This document shows positions 24,450-32,031 of a stretch of 38,344 nt of DNA, piece by piece. The stretch is from positions 1 to 38,344 of the forward strand of contig CAMDAY010000002.1 in assembly GCA_945888895.1 (NCBI GenBank), written 5' to 3'. Source of the DNA: Dehalococcoides mccartyi. GTDB lineage: Bacteria > Chloroflexota > Dehalococcoidia > UBA2979. Position numbers and translations under genes: made by a program. The number at the start of each line of letters is the position of its first letter. Positions within the stretch are counted from its first letter, which is position 1. The notes under the pieces are model-generated. The model had not been told where the DNA came from. It saw only the letters and a list, made by a program, of their open reading frames with translations, and did not search any database.

Positions 24450-25475
24450 GTGGAGCCAGTTGTTGCTGTCATCGGGGCGACCGGTGCCGTGGGGGATGTC
24501 TTCCTCCGCGTCGCCGAGCAGCGCGAGTTCCCGATGAAGCAGCTGAAGCTCCTCGCGAGCCCCCGCTCCGTCGGCAAGCAGCTCACGTTCCGCGGCCAGC
24601 AGATCACCGTCGAGGACACCACCGAGCGCACGCTCGAGCGCGCCGACATCATCTTCTGCTCCGCCTCGAGCGCCGTGTCGAAGCAGTGGGGCCCCTGGGC
24701 GCGCGCGCACAACGCCGTGATGATCGACGACGGCTCCGCGTACCGCATGGACGCGGACGTGCCGCTGGTCGTGCCGGAGGTCAACGGCGACGACCTCGAA
24801 TGGCACAAGGGCATTGTCTCGATCCCCAACTGCACCACCACGCCGCTCGCGATGGCGCTCAACGCGATGCGCCAGGTCGCGCCGCTGAAGCGCGTCACGG
24901 CAGCCTCGTACCAGGCGGTCACCGGCACTGGCGCCGCGGCCGCCGCGGAGTTGCAGGCGCAGCTCGAGGCGATCGGGCGGCACGAGCCGATCCCCGCGCC
25001 GGTCGTGTACCCCGTGCAGATCGCGGGCAACGTCCTGCCGCAGGTCGATGACTTCGACGAGGACGACTACACGAAGGAGGAGCTCAAGATGCGCAACGAG
25101 ACGCGCAAGATCCTCCACCTCGACGACCTGCCCTTCGCCGCGACCTGCGTGCGCGTGCCCGTCATGCTCTGCCACTCCGAGGCGGTGCACGTCGAGTTCA
25201 CCGCTGAGGCGCCCATCCCGCGCATCATCGACGCCCTGCGCTCGCAGGCCGGCGTCGAGGTGTCCGCGGACCCGAAGGTCTACATGACGCCGCTCCAGGC
25301 GGCGGGCGACGACACCGTGTACGTCTCGCGCATCCGTCGCGACCCCACGGTGGAGTTCGGCATCGTCTTCTGGGTAGTCACCGACAACCTGCGCAAGGGC
25401 GCGGCGACGAACGCGATCCAGATCGCCGAGGAGATGCTGCGCCGGGGCCTCGTCCCCGGCGTTTCGAAGCCCTAG
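24450..25475 (+). CDS. asd: Aspartate-semialdehyde dehydrogenase
   Basis: A 341-residue NADP-dependent enzyme that converts aspartyl phosphate to aspartate semialdehyde, the branch point to lysine, threonine and methionine. The Rossmann loop is VIGATGAVGDVFLRV (residues 7-21) and the active-site Cys 128 lies in SIPNCTTTPLAMAL. SYQAVTGTGAAA and RVPVMLCHSEAVHVEF give the substrate-binding segments. The start is GTG 24450, with AGGGAG about eight bases upstream; this gives the expected EPVVAVIGATG N-terminus. A TATCCT at 24336-24341 is a possible -10. It works directly upstream of dapA. Confidence 0.95.
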   Translation: MEPVVAVIGATGAVGDVFLRVAEQREFPMKQLKLLASPRSVGKQLTFRGQQITVEDTTERTLERADIIFCSASSAVSKQWGPWARAHNAVMIDDGSAYRMDADVPLVVPEVNGDDLEWHKGIVSIPNCTTTPLAMALNAMRQVAPLKRVTAASYQAVTGTGAAAAAELQAQLEAIGRHEPIPAPVVYPVQIAGNVLPQVDDFDEDDYTKEELKMRNETRKILHLDDLPFAATCVRVPVMLCHSEAVHVEFTAEAPIPRIIDALRSQAGVEVSADPKVYMTPLQAAGDDTVYVSRIRRDPTVEFGIVFWVVTDNLRKGAATNAIQIAEEMLRRGLVPGVSKP

Positions 25476-25518
25476 CCCCGTCGAGGTGCTCTTGCCGCGC
25501 GGCGCGGAAGCGGCGTCG

Positions 25519-25911
25519 CCGGCGAGGGTGGTCGAGGCGCTTGAGTGGGGCGACCCATCCCCCTGCCCCCTTCCCTGCGCGGGAAGGGGGATGACTGACG
25601 AGGGCTCCGCCCTCGTGCTCCCCCGGGGATCGAGGGTGCTTCGCACCTCGCGCGGAGTCGCCGGGCCCCCGACAGGGGCGAAGGTTCTGCCGGACACGCC
25701 CCATCCGTGCTCCAAGCCGCGGAGGAGGGCATCCGACACCTGCTCAGTCCCTGCTGGAGCACGAATCTCTCGCACCGCCGCAGCGCAGACTGAGGAGCTC
25801 CGCCGGGAGTGTGAGGGGCGCAGCTCCTCACGGTTGGCTCCTCTTCCTTCTCACCCCTTCCCGCGCAGGGAAGGGGCCGGGGGATGGGCCGCCACCCGGT
25901 TGCACCTCGAC
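25519..25911. repeat. Element C: long-terminal-inverted-repeat intergenic element (about 393 bp)
   Basis: The left end CCGGCGAGGGTGGTCGAGG runs into GGGCGACCCATCCCC. The right end GGGGGATGGGCCGCC runs into TGCACCTCGAC. The interior repeats the CCCTTCCCTGCGCGGGAAGG hairpin, GCACGAATCTCTCGCACCG, and CTCCGCCGGGAGTGTGAGG with its following CTCACGGTTGGCTCCTC. The right end is less clear than in A and B. It fills the asd-dapA gap and has no coding sequence. Confidence 0.8.
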
Positions 25912-26010
25912 GGCCCCGAGACCAGACGACGCCACACCCGGTTCGCCAGTCCGACGACCCTCGATCACCCGCGCGAGGCCAAGGGATGGGCCGCCCTCCC
26001 TGCCAAACGC

Positions 26011-26016
26011 TACACT
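26011..26016 (+). promoter_or_regulatory. Putative -10 element of dapA
   Basis: TACACT lies 41 bases before the dapA ATG and just after element C, so dapA may have its own promoter. No -35 was seen. Confidence 0.35.
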
Positions 26017-26057
26017 GGCGGCCTGCTGACGCCGCCTGCCCCCCGAGGACACCTGCC

Positions 26058-26990
26058 ATGACTGCACCGCTCGGCCGCCTGCTCACCGCGATGATCACGC
26101 CGATGACCCCCGGCGGGGACATCGACCTCGACGCCACGAAGACGCTCGCGCGGGCGCTCATCGCCTCCGGCACGGACGGCATCGTCTCCACCGGCAGCAC
26201 CGGCGAGGCCGCCACGCTCTCCGAGGAGGAGACCGTCGCCGTCTGGCAGGCGACGAAGGAAGCCGTCGGCGCGGACGTTGCCGTGATCGCCGGCGCGACG
26301 AACAATGACACGCGCAAGTCGATCCGCCTCGCCCGCGAGGCCGAGCGGCTGGGCCTCGACGGCGTGTTGCTCACGGTGCCCGCGTACAGCAAGCCCCCGC
26401 AGGCCGGCCTCATCCGCCACTTCACCGCAATCAGCGAGGCCACCTCGCTGCCCGGCATCCTGTACAACATCCCCGGCCGCGCCGCGCTCAACATGACCAC
26501 GCAGACCGTCGTCACGCTCGCGCAGCAGGTGCCGAACATCGTCGGCATCAAAGAGGCAAGCGGCGACCTCAACCAGATCAGCGCGATCATCAACGCCACG
26601 CAGGGCGTCATGCACCCCGGCACGCCGGAGGGCTTCCGCGTTTGGTCGGGCAACGACAGCGACACGCTCGCAGTCATGGCGCTCGGCGGCTACGGCGTCG
26701 TCAGTGTCGCCAGCCACCTCGTCGGCCGTCAGATCCGCGCGATGATCGACGCCAGCCTCGCGGGCCGCACCGCCGAGGCCGCCGCGATCCACCACAGCCT
26801 GATGCCGCTGATCGACGTGCTGTTCATCGAGAGCAACCCGATCCCCGTGAAGTACGCGGTCGGCCTCGCGGGCATCCCCGCCGGCGACTGCCGCCTCCCG
26901 CTGATCGCCCCCTCGGACGCCGCGCAGACGCTGATCCGCGCCGAGCTCGCCCGCCACGCTATCGACCTCAAGGCCGCCGTGGGGGTGTAG
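26058..26990 (+). CDS. dapA: 4-hydroxy-tetrahydrodipicolinate synthase
   Basis: A 310-residue (beta/alpha)8 class I aldolase that condenses pyruvate with aspartate semialdehyde. Key residues are in place: Schiff-base Lys 165 in IVGIKEASGD, Tyr 136 in ILYNIPGR, and STGSTGEAATL (Ser 47/Thr 48, the family TTGE loop). The ATG at 26058 gives the typical N-terminus LLTAMITPMTPGGDID; GAGG is about ten bases before it. Related DHDPS-family aldolases share this fold, but the dapB-asd context supports this assignment. The GNAT gene follows after 35 bp. Confidence 0.94.
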   Translation: MTAPLGRLLTAMITPMTPGGDIDLDATKTLARALIASGTDGIVSTGSTGEAATLSEEETVAVWQATKEAVGADVAVIAGATNNDTRKSIRLAREAERLGLDGVLLTVPAYSKPPQAGLIRHFTAISEATSLPGILYNIPGRAALNMTTQTVVTLAQQVPNIVGIKEASGDLNQISAIINATQGVMHPGTPEGFRVWSGNDSDTLAVMALGGYGVVSVASHLVGRQIRAMIDASLAGRTAEAAAIHHSLMPLIDVLFIESNPIPVKYAVGLAGIPAGDCRLPLIAPSDAAQTLIRAELARHAIDLKAAVGV

Positions 26991-27025
26991 CCCCGCGCCG
27001 TCGAGGCGCATCGAGGACTCGCTTC

Positions 27026-27544
27026 GTGGAACTCCGCCTCCCCTCCTGCACCATCCGCCCGTGGCGCGCGGGCGACCTCGAGTCGTTGTTGCTGCACGCG
27101 GACAACCCGAGGATCGCGGGGAACCTGCGCGACGTGTTCCCGTCGCCGTACACGCGCGCGGACGGCGAGGCGTGGCTCGCGATGAGCAGCGTCGAGGCGC
27201 GCCCGACCAACTTCGCGATCGAGGTGGACGGCGCGGCGGTCGGCGGCATCGGGCTGCGGCTCGGTGACGACGTGCATCGACGGACGGCCGAGATCGGGTA
27301 CTGGCTCGGCGAGGCGTACTGGGGCCGCGGGATCGTGACGGAGGCGGTCGGCGCGCTCACGCGCTGGGGCATCGAACACTTCGACCTCGTGCGGGTCGAT
27401 GCGCACGTGTTCGCGCCGAACACCGGCGGTGCGCGGGTGCTGGAGAAGAACGGCTACGTGCTCGAAGGACGCCTGCGCAAGCGCGTGGAGAAGCGCGGCG
27501 AGATCCTCGACGCGCTCGTCTACGCCTTCGTCATCGAGGACTGA
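27026..27544 (+). CDS. GNAT N-acetyltransferase (RimJ/RimL-like)
   Basis: A 172-residue acetyltransferase. The fold is recognisable: IRPWRAGDLESLLLHADNPR at the start, IGYWLGEAYWGRGIVTEAVG as the acetyl-CoA-binding loop (the Q/RxxGxG/A-type WGRGIVTEA), and VFAPNTGGARVLEKNGYVLE near the end. It belongs to the ribosomal-protein or small-molecule acetyltransferase group; the substrate is unknown. The start is GTG 27026, with GAGG nine bases before it. Its 3' end overlaps the convergent zinc-ribbon gene by 25 bases. Confidence 0.88.
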   Translation: MELRLPSCTIRPWRAGDLESLLLHADNPRIAGNLRDVFPSPYTRADGEAWLAMSSVEARPTNFAIEVDGAAVGGIGLRLGDDVHRRTAEIGYWLGEAYWGRGIVTEAVGALTRWGIEHFDLVRVDAHVFAPNTGGARVLEKNGYVLEGRLRKRVEKRGEILDALVYAFVIED

Positions 27545-28095
27545 CCGTTCGAAGCATGCGGCTGGTCGCGCTCGACGACCCACTCGTCCCACGCGGCGCG
27601 CGTCTCGGCGCGGGCCTTCTCGAAGCCGATGCGGTCGCCGTAGTACCCGCCGAGGATCGCGGGCAGCACGCGGCTGCCGATGAGCAGGTACACGCCGTAG
27701 AACAACGTCGCCCAGATCAGCCGGTCGCGGAAGAACGGCAGCCACAGCACGATCGCGATCCCCGTGACCGCCGCGATCACGATGCCGAGGTACGCGAAGC
27801 TGTTCACCCACTTCGACTCGATCGCGCGCTGGCGGCGCAGCACCTCGAGCATCTCGCCCGGCACGGCGTCCACGGGAGCGCGGCCCGATCGCCCTTCTGG
27901 ATCGCACGTCTCGCGGCAATGCGGGCACATCTCCGTTTCGCGGCCGATCGGCGTGTAGCAGTTGCCACAGAAGCGCCCGGCGTTCGGCTGGCCGCCGCGA
28001 CTGACCGCGACGATGTGGTCCTCCAGCGACTGGCTGAAGATCGGGCAGCCGTCCTCCGGCCGGAACCGCACGTCGTTCGGATCGTCGAAGCTCAC
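27520..28095 (-). CDS. Zinc-ribbon membrane protein
   Basis: A 191-residue protein of no named family. The N-terminal part contains GRFCGNCYTPIGRE and EMCPHCRETCD, two CxxC knuckles typical of a zinc ribbon. Two or three membrane segments follow (AYLGIVIAAVTGIAIVLW, then LIWATLFYGVYLLIGSRVLP), and then a charged C-terminus. The start is GTG 28095, which overlaps the stop of the uracil-DNA glycosylase gene (GTGA), indicating coupled translation. Its stop lies inside the end of the convergent GNAT gene. It may be a stress-response or sensor protein, but no role is known. Confidence 0.65.
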   Translation of the reverse strand: MSFDDPNDVRFRPEDGCPIFSQSLEDHIVAVSRGGQPNAGRFCGNCYTPIGRETEMCPHCRETCDPEGRSGRAPVDAVPGEMLEVLRRQRAIESKWVNSFAYLGIVIAAVTGIAIVLWLPFFRDRLIWATLFYGVYLLIGSRVLPAILGGYYGDRIGFEKARAETRAAWDEWVVERDQPHASNGQSSMTKA

Positions 28096-28811
28096 GCGCT
28101 CGCTCGTTTTCGGTGTTGCCTGTTCCCGGGGGCCGTTGGGGGCTCTACACCCAACAGTTCCACCCCCTTCCCTTGCCCTGCGCGGAGCGCTGTTCTGGGG
28201 GAGATAGTCGAAGGGGGCAGGGGGATGGTCTGGTCCGGTGCGGCGGTGCGCAGCGACATCGCGAGGTCGGCAAGCACCTCCGCCGTCTCGCCGTGGTACG
28301 CGGCAGCGCGCCCCGACGGCGAGGGCATCACCCACACCTCGGCGCCCTCGAGGGGCGGCACGTCCTGGCGGCCCCACGCGCGGGCGCGCCACGCGCGCGG
28401 GTAGTTCGCGGTGAAGCCGCGCGTCGTCGTGAAGCACACCGCCCGAGGCTGCGCGGCAGCGATGCGTACGCGGAACGCGGGGACGGACTCGCGCAGCTCG
28501 GCGTCGGTGATGCCCGTCGAGTCGGTGAGGACGCGCTTCACCACGTCCGTGAGGCCGATGCGGAACGGGCCGATGCCGCGCTCGGGCGCCTCGTGCAGGA
28601 CGGCGTCGTCCTCGGGCGTGACGTCGAGGTCGACGAGCGGGGAGGCGGAGAGCACGCGCCAGAAGGCGTTGCCGGGGTGCGCGTAGTAGTGGCCGCGCTG
28701 AGCCGAACGTTCCCCCGGGTTGATGCCGACGAACACGAGGTCGAGGCCGGGGACGAGCAGGTCGGGCAGCGTGCGCGCCTCGTCCGGTGCGGGAGCCATC
28801 AGCGCGATCAC
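28092..28811 (-). CDS. Mug/TDG-type uracil-DNA glycosylase with repeat-derived tail
   Basis: A 239-residue G:T/G:U mismatch-specific glycosylase. The FVGINPGERSAQRGHYYAHP active-site stretch (GINPG, NAFWRVL after it) and the MPSPSGRAAAYH loop match the Mug/TDG family; Asn in the GINPG motif positions the catalytic water. The GTG at 28811 overlaps the TGA of the membrane gene upstream (GTGA) and follows GGGGC; an ATG at 28799 is possible. Residues ~193-216 are encoded by the CCCTTCC-type repeat, so the C-terminus is extended by it. The glycosylase domain itself is complete before that point. Confidence 0.88.
   Translation of the reverse strand: MIALMAPAPDEARTLPDLLVPGLDLVFVGINPGERSAQRGHYYAHPGNAFWRVLSASPLVDLDVTPEDDAVLHEAPERGIGPFRIGLTDVVKRVLTDSTGITDAELRESVPAFRVRIAAAQPRAVCFTTTRGFTANYPRAWRARAWGRQDVPPLEGAEVWVMPSPSGRAAAYHGETAEVLADLAMSLRTAAPDQTIPLPPSTISPRTALRAGQGKGVELLGVEPPTAPGNRQHRKRASA
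28162..28228. repeat. Partial copy of the CCCTTCCC repeat inside the glycosylase gene
   Basis: Read on the minus strand it begins CCATCCCCCTGCCCCCTTC, contains CCAGAACAGCGCTCCGCGC, and ends in GGGAAGGGGG. The same order occurs at the left of element A (about 3525-3590). It lies within the 3' coding part of the uracil-DNA glycosylase gene. Confidence 0.75.
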
Positions 28812-29371
28812 AGCCCCAGCTTGGTCCACGCGACGGTCGGCTCGCCGAGCACCACGCCCAGCCACAGGATGATCAGCGACGTGCCGAGGATGAAGATCGA
28901 GAACCCGAACGACTTCTGGCGCGCGCGCTCCAGCTCGCTGCGCAGCTCTTTCACCTCGTCAGAGCGCTTGGAGAACGGGTCCTCCTCCGCGGCGATCACC
29001 TGGTCCGAGAGCGCGCTGATGCGACGGCCGTACCGGAACATGTGGATGTAGATGAGGATGAGCAGGATCGTGAACATCAGCATCTTCAACGAGAAGATGG
29101 TGCCGAAGAGATAGTCCTCGGGCGCGGCGCGGACGCTCTCCGGTACGGTCGTGTAGTACTGGAACAGCCCGGTCACCAGCAGTGTGACGAGCGAGATGCC
29201 CGCGAGCATCCCGAAGCGAGCGGCGATTACGCGTGTGATCGCACGCTTCAGCTTCTCGTCATCCTCGATGATCCACGTAGCCGGGATGACGGCGAAGAAC
29301 ATTAGTATCTGCGGGCCGATGAGGGTGGCCGCGGCCGTGACGTGGATCGCGATCGAGATGGCACCCATCAT
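28808..29371 (-). CDS. Four-helix integral membrane protein (CopD/DUF2269-like)
   Basis: A 187-residue membrane protein with about four hydrophobic helices: an N-terminal pair (IHVTAAATLIGPQILMFFAV; ISLVTLLVTGLFQYY), then FSLKMLMFTILLILIYIHMF, then FGFSIFILGTSLIILWLGV near the end. A charged, likely coiled-coil segment (DEVKELRSELERARQK) lies between helices 3 and 4. The arrangement is like CopD/DUF2269-type proteins; the protein at 37079 is a similar kind. GGGGAACAG lies before a double ATG. It is the first of three coupled minus-strand genes. The function is unknown. Confidence 0.7.
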   Translation of the reverse strand: MMGAISIAIHVTAAATLIGPQILMFFAVIPATWIIEDDEKLKRAITRVIAARFGMLAGISLVTLLVTGLFQYYTTVPESVRAAPEDYLFGTIFSLKMLMFTILLILIYIHMFRYGRRISALSDQVIAAEEDPFSKRSDEVKELRSELERARQKSFGFSIFILGTSLIILWLGVVLGEPTVAWTKLGL

Positions 29372-29453
29372 CGCTGTTCCCCATTTCTCTCCGGGCTCAT
29401 GCCGGTATGCCCGGCTGCGCCTCAGAATTCGGCTTCGACCTGCGGGCTTCGAG

Positions 29454-30776
29454 CTAGATAGACGCGCCGAAGATGTCGCGCGTGACGATCGCCTGGTCGC
29501 GCTCCGGGCCGACCGAGATCATGTCGATCGGCGCGCCGAGGATCTGCTCGATGCGGCGCACGTACTGGCGCGCCTCCGTCGGCAGGTCGCCCAGCGTGCG
29601 GACGTTGGTCACGTCGCGCTTCCAGCCGGGCAGCTCTTCGTAGATCGGCTTGGCGCGCTGCGCCTCGGTGAGCGTCGCGGGCAGCGTGGTGACGCGCCGG
29701 TCGTCAATCTCGTACGCCACGCACACCTTGATGCTGTCGAACGCCGACAGCGAGTCGAGGCGCGTGAGCGCGACCGACGTCACGCCGTTGAGGCGCGCCG
29801 TGTACCGCGCGAGGACGCCGTCGAACCAGCCGACGCGACGCGGGCGCCCCGTGGTCGTGCCGTATTCGGCGGTGCCGGCCGCGCCGCCCACGCCTTCGCG
29901 CAGCATCTCCATCTCGGGGCCGGACTCGATCTCGGTGGGCATCGGGCCGTTGCCGACGCGCGTCTGGTACGACTTGTACACGCCCACGACCCGCTCGATG
30001 GCCGTCGGGCCGAGCCCGATGCCGATCGCGCCGCCGGCGGCGACGGATGCCGGCACGGACGACGTGACGTACGGGTACGTCCCGCTGTCGAGGTCGAGGA
30101 GCGAGCCCTGCGCGCCCTCGAGCAGGATCATTTCGCCGCGCTCGTCGGCGTCCTGCACGAAGGAGATCGTGTCGGCGACGAACGGTCGCAGCCGCTCGGC
30201 GTGGCCGAGGTACTCCTCGAGGATCGCGTCGTAGTCGAGCGGGTCCTTGCCGTAGACGGTGGTGAGCAGCCGGTTCTTGTAGACCAGCGTGTGCTTCAGC
30301 TTCTCGGCGAAGTAGTCGCGGTCCATCAGGTCGGCGATGCGGATGCCGAGGCGGCCCACCTTGTCGTGGAACGCCGGCCCCGTGCCCGTGCCCGTGGTGC
30401 CGATGGCGAGCTCCCCACGGAGCGCCTCATCGGCCCGGTCGATGATCGGGTGCCACGGCATGATCACGTGTGCGTGCTGGCTGATGAGCAGCCGGGCGGT
30501 GCTCACGCCGCGCTCGGACAGCATCGCGATCTCCGCGAGGAGCTTCGCCGGGTCGATGACGACGCCGTTGCCGATGATGCAGGTCTTGTCGCCGCGGAAG
30601 ATGCCCGCAGGCACCAGGTGCAACGCGAACTTCCCCTGCTCGTTGATGATGGTGTGGCCGGCGTTGTTGCCAGCGGAGTAGCGGGCGATGACCGAGCAGT
30701 AGCGCGAGTGGAAGTCCACCACGCGGCCCTTGCCCTCGTCACCCCACTGGCCACCGATCACGACAACTGCGGGCAT
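29454..30776 (-). CDS. purA: Adenylosuccinate synthetase
   Basis: A 440-residue GTP-dependent enzyme that makes adenylosuccinate from IMP and aspartate in AMP synthesis. The P-loop-like GGQWGDEGKG keeps catalytic Asp 13 and Lys 16, and GNNAGHT holds His 41. EGAQGSLLDLDSGTYPYVTS, TTTGRPRRVGWFD, LTRLDSL and SVGPERDQAI are conserved. Two segments differ from common forms: RYSAGNNAGHT instead of QGGNNAGHT, and IGTTGTGTGPAFHDK, where the usual Arg of GTTGRGIGP is Thr 130. The ATG at 30776 follows GGAGATC. It stands alone on the minus strand, divergent from the next gene. Confidence 0.93.
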   Translation of the reverse strand: MPAVVVIGGQWGDEGKGRVVDFHSRYCSVIARYSAGNNAGHTIINEQGKFALHLVPAGIFRGDKTCIIGNGVVIDPAKLLAEIAMLSERGVSTARLLISQHAHVIMPWHPIIDRADEALRGELAIGTTGTGTGPAFHDKVGRLGIRIADLMDRDYFAEKLKHTLVYKNRLLTTVYGKDPLDYDAILEEYLGHAERLRPFVADTISFVQDADERGEMILLEGAQGSLLDLDSGTYPYVTSSVPASVAAGGAIGIGLGPTAIERVVGVYKSYQTRVGNGPMPTEIESGPEMEMLREGVGGAAGTAEYGTTTGRPRRVGWFDGVLARYTARLNGVTSVALTRLDSLSAFDSIKVCVAYEIDDRRVTTLPATLTEAQRAKPIYEELPGWKRDVTNVRTLGDLPTEARQYVRRIEQILGAPIDMISVGPERDQAIVTRDIFGASI

Positions 30777-30889
30777 GACGATCTCCGGCGGGGACGCGGT
30801 TTGAAGCGCCGATGAGCAAGTAGTGTTGGGGGTCGAGCGCGCGCCGACCCGAGGGATCATACCCTGACGGCCCACTGGAAGGGGAGCGG

Positions 30890-31642
30890 ATGCGTCACAG
30901 CCCGGTCGGAGCTTCGTCTACCGCCTCCCCGCGCCGATCGAGGCCCGCCCGCCGCCTCGGTGTGCTCGCCATCGCGCTCGTGGTGACGTTCGTGCTCGGC
31001 TGTACCTCGGGGCCACCGCCCACCCGCAGCCCGTTCGACGACCGGGGTGCCGTCCCCACCGTCCCGCGCGGCGTCACCTCGTACCCCCCGCCGTTCGCCC
31101 CCCCGTCGATGACCCCCGCGCCCGGCTCGTCCGGCGCGCCGAGCGCCACTGTGCCGACCTCGCCCGCCGCCGGCGACCCCGAGGCAGCGGCCGGTGCGGC
31201 GATCGAGGCGCTGGCGAACCGCATGGCCGTGAATGCGACCCGCCTGAGCTTGGTGCGGGTGGAGGCGGTCGACTGGCCGAACGGCTGCCTCGGCGTGGAG
31301 CTCCCCGGCATGACCTGCACGCAGGTCGTGACGCCCGGCTACCGCGTCACTCTCAGATACGACACCACCTCGATGCACGAGATGCGCACCGGCCGCGGCG
31401 GCGCCTCGGCCTGGGTCGCCCAGACGACCGTCCGCGCCACGGTCCGCGAGGCCGAGCGGGCGAGCACCGCCCTCGCGATCACCGATGCCTCCGGCAAGGC
31501 GCTCGCGGTGCTCCTCGCGCCCGGCACGCAGCGCCTCGGCGTCCCGCCCGGCTCGCTGAAGGCAGGCGACCGCATCGTCCTCGGCGTCGACGACGTGCGC
31601 GACGGCGGCCCCCTCCGCGCCGTCTGGCTCGCTCGCGAGTAG
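30890..31642 (+). CDS. Predicted lipoprotein with WPNGCLG/MTCTQ domain
   Basis: A 250-residue protein with a long positively charged N-terminus, a hydrophobic core LGVLAIALVVTFVLGC (lipobox Cys 38) and a Pro/Ser/Thr-rich linker to about residue 100. The C-terminal domain has VDWPNGCLGVELPGMTCTQV followed by TPGYRVTL, a recognisable motif of secreted proteins with a conserved cysteine pair. The end is beta-rich. Protease-inhibitor or signalling roles have no support here. The ATG at 30890 follows GGGGAG. It is likely anchored at the outside of the cytoplasmic membrane. Confidence 0.7.
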   Translation: MRHSPVGASSTASPRRSRPARRLGVLAIALVVTFVLGCTSGPPPTRSPFDDRGAVPTVPRGVTSYPPPFAPPSMTPAPGSSGAPSATVPTSPAAGDPEAAAGAAIEALANRMAVNATRLSLVRVEAVDWPNGCLGVELPGMTCTQVVTPGYRVTLRYDTTSMHEMRTGRGGASAWVAQTTVRATVREAERASTALAITDASGKALAVLLAPGTQRLGVPPGSLKAGDRIVLGVDDVRDGGPLRAVWLARE

Positions 31643-31679
31643 CCGTCGAGGGACGCGCGTTCGCATGGGCGGAGCCGGG

Positions 31680-32025
31680 CGGGCGGTTGTCTGACCCCGC
31701 ACGGTTCAGGTGGCAGCGTGGGGCGGCCCACCCCTACCCCTCCCGCGCAGGGAGGGGTTCTGAGAAGAGGAACCAAGTGTGAGGAGCTGCGCCGCTCGCA
31801 CTCCCGGCGGAACTTGAGGTGGTCGCGTCAGGTTGGTGCGAGTGATTCGAACCCGCGGGCCCAGAGGCGGTGCCATACGCGCGTTCCTATTCGCGATCCG
31901 AAGTCGGGATCCTCAAAGGGCGAAGCCCTTTGAACTTCATCCCCCTTCCCGCGCAGGGAAGGGGGCAGGGGGATGGGCCGCCTCACGGTTGAACCTCGAT
32001 CGTTCGAGGTAAGACAACCGCCCGC
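31680..32025. repeat. Element D: long-terminal-inverted-repeat intergenic element (346 bp)
   Basis: The outer ends GGGCGGGCGGTTGTCT (31680) and AGACAACCGCCCGCTC (ending near 32025) are inverted copies, and further inward come GTGGGGCGGCCCACCCCT and GGGATGGGCCGCC. In the interior the shared block runs in the opposite direction from A-C: GAGGAACCAAGTGTGAGGAG, then CGCACTCCCGGCGGAACTT, then GGTTGGTGCGAGTGATTCG. A CCCTTCCCGCGCAGGGAAGG hairpin lies near the right end. It fills most of the gap between two genes; no coding sequence. Confidence 0.82.
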
Positions 32026-32031
32026 TCGCTC

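Noticed and set aside
30860..30865. TACCCT as a -10 for the lipoprotein gene at 30890
   Set aside because: There is no -35 and the hexamer fits poorly; similar sequences occur often by chance in this G/C-rich DNA.
31835..31870. tRNA-like T-arm sequence (GATTCGAACC) inside element D, on the reverse strand followed by GCACCA
   Set aside because: The stem arms do not pair as a T-arm (GCGGG against CACTC), and no anticodon or D arm is found upstream. In the other element copies the same site is the GGTGCGA/TCGCACC dyad.
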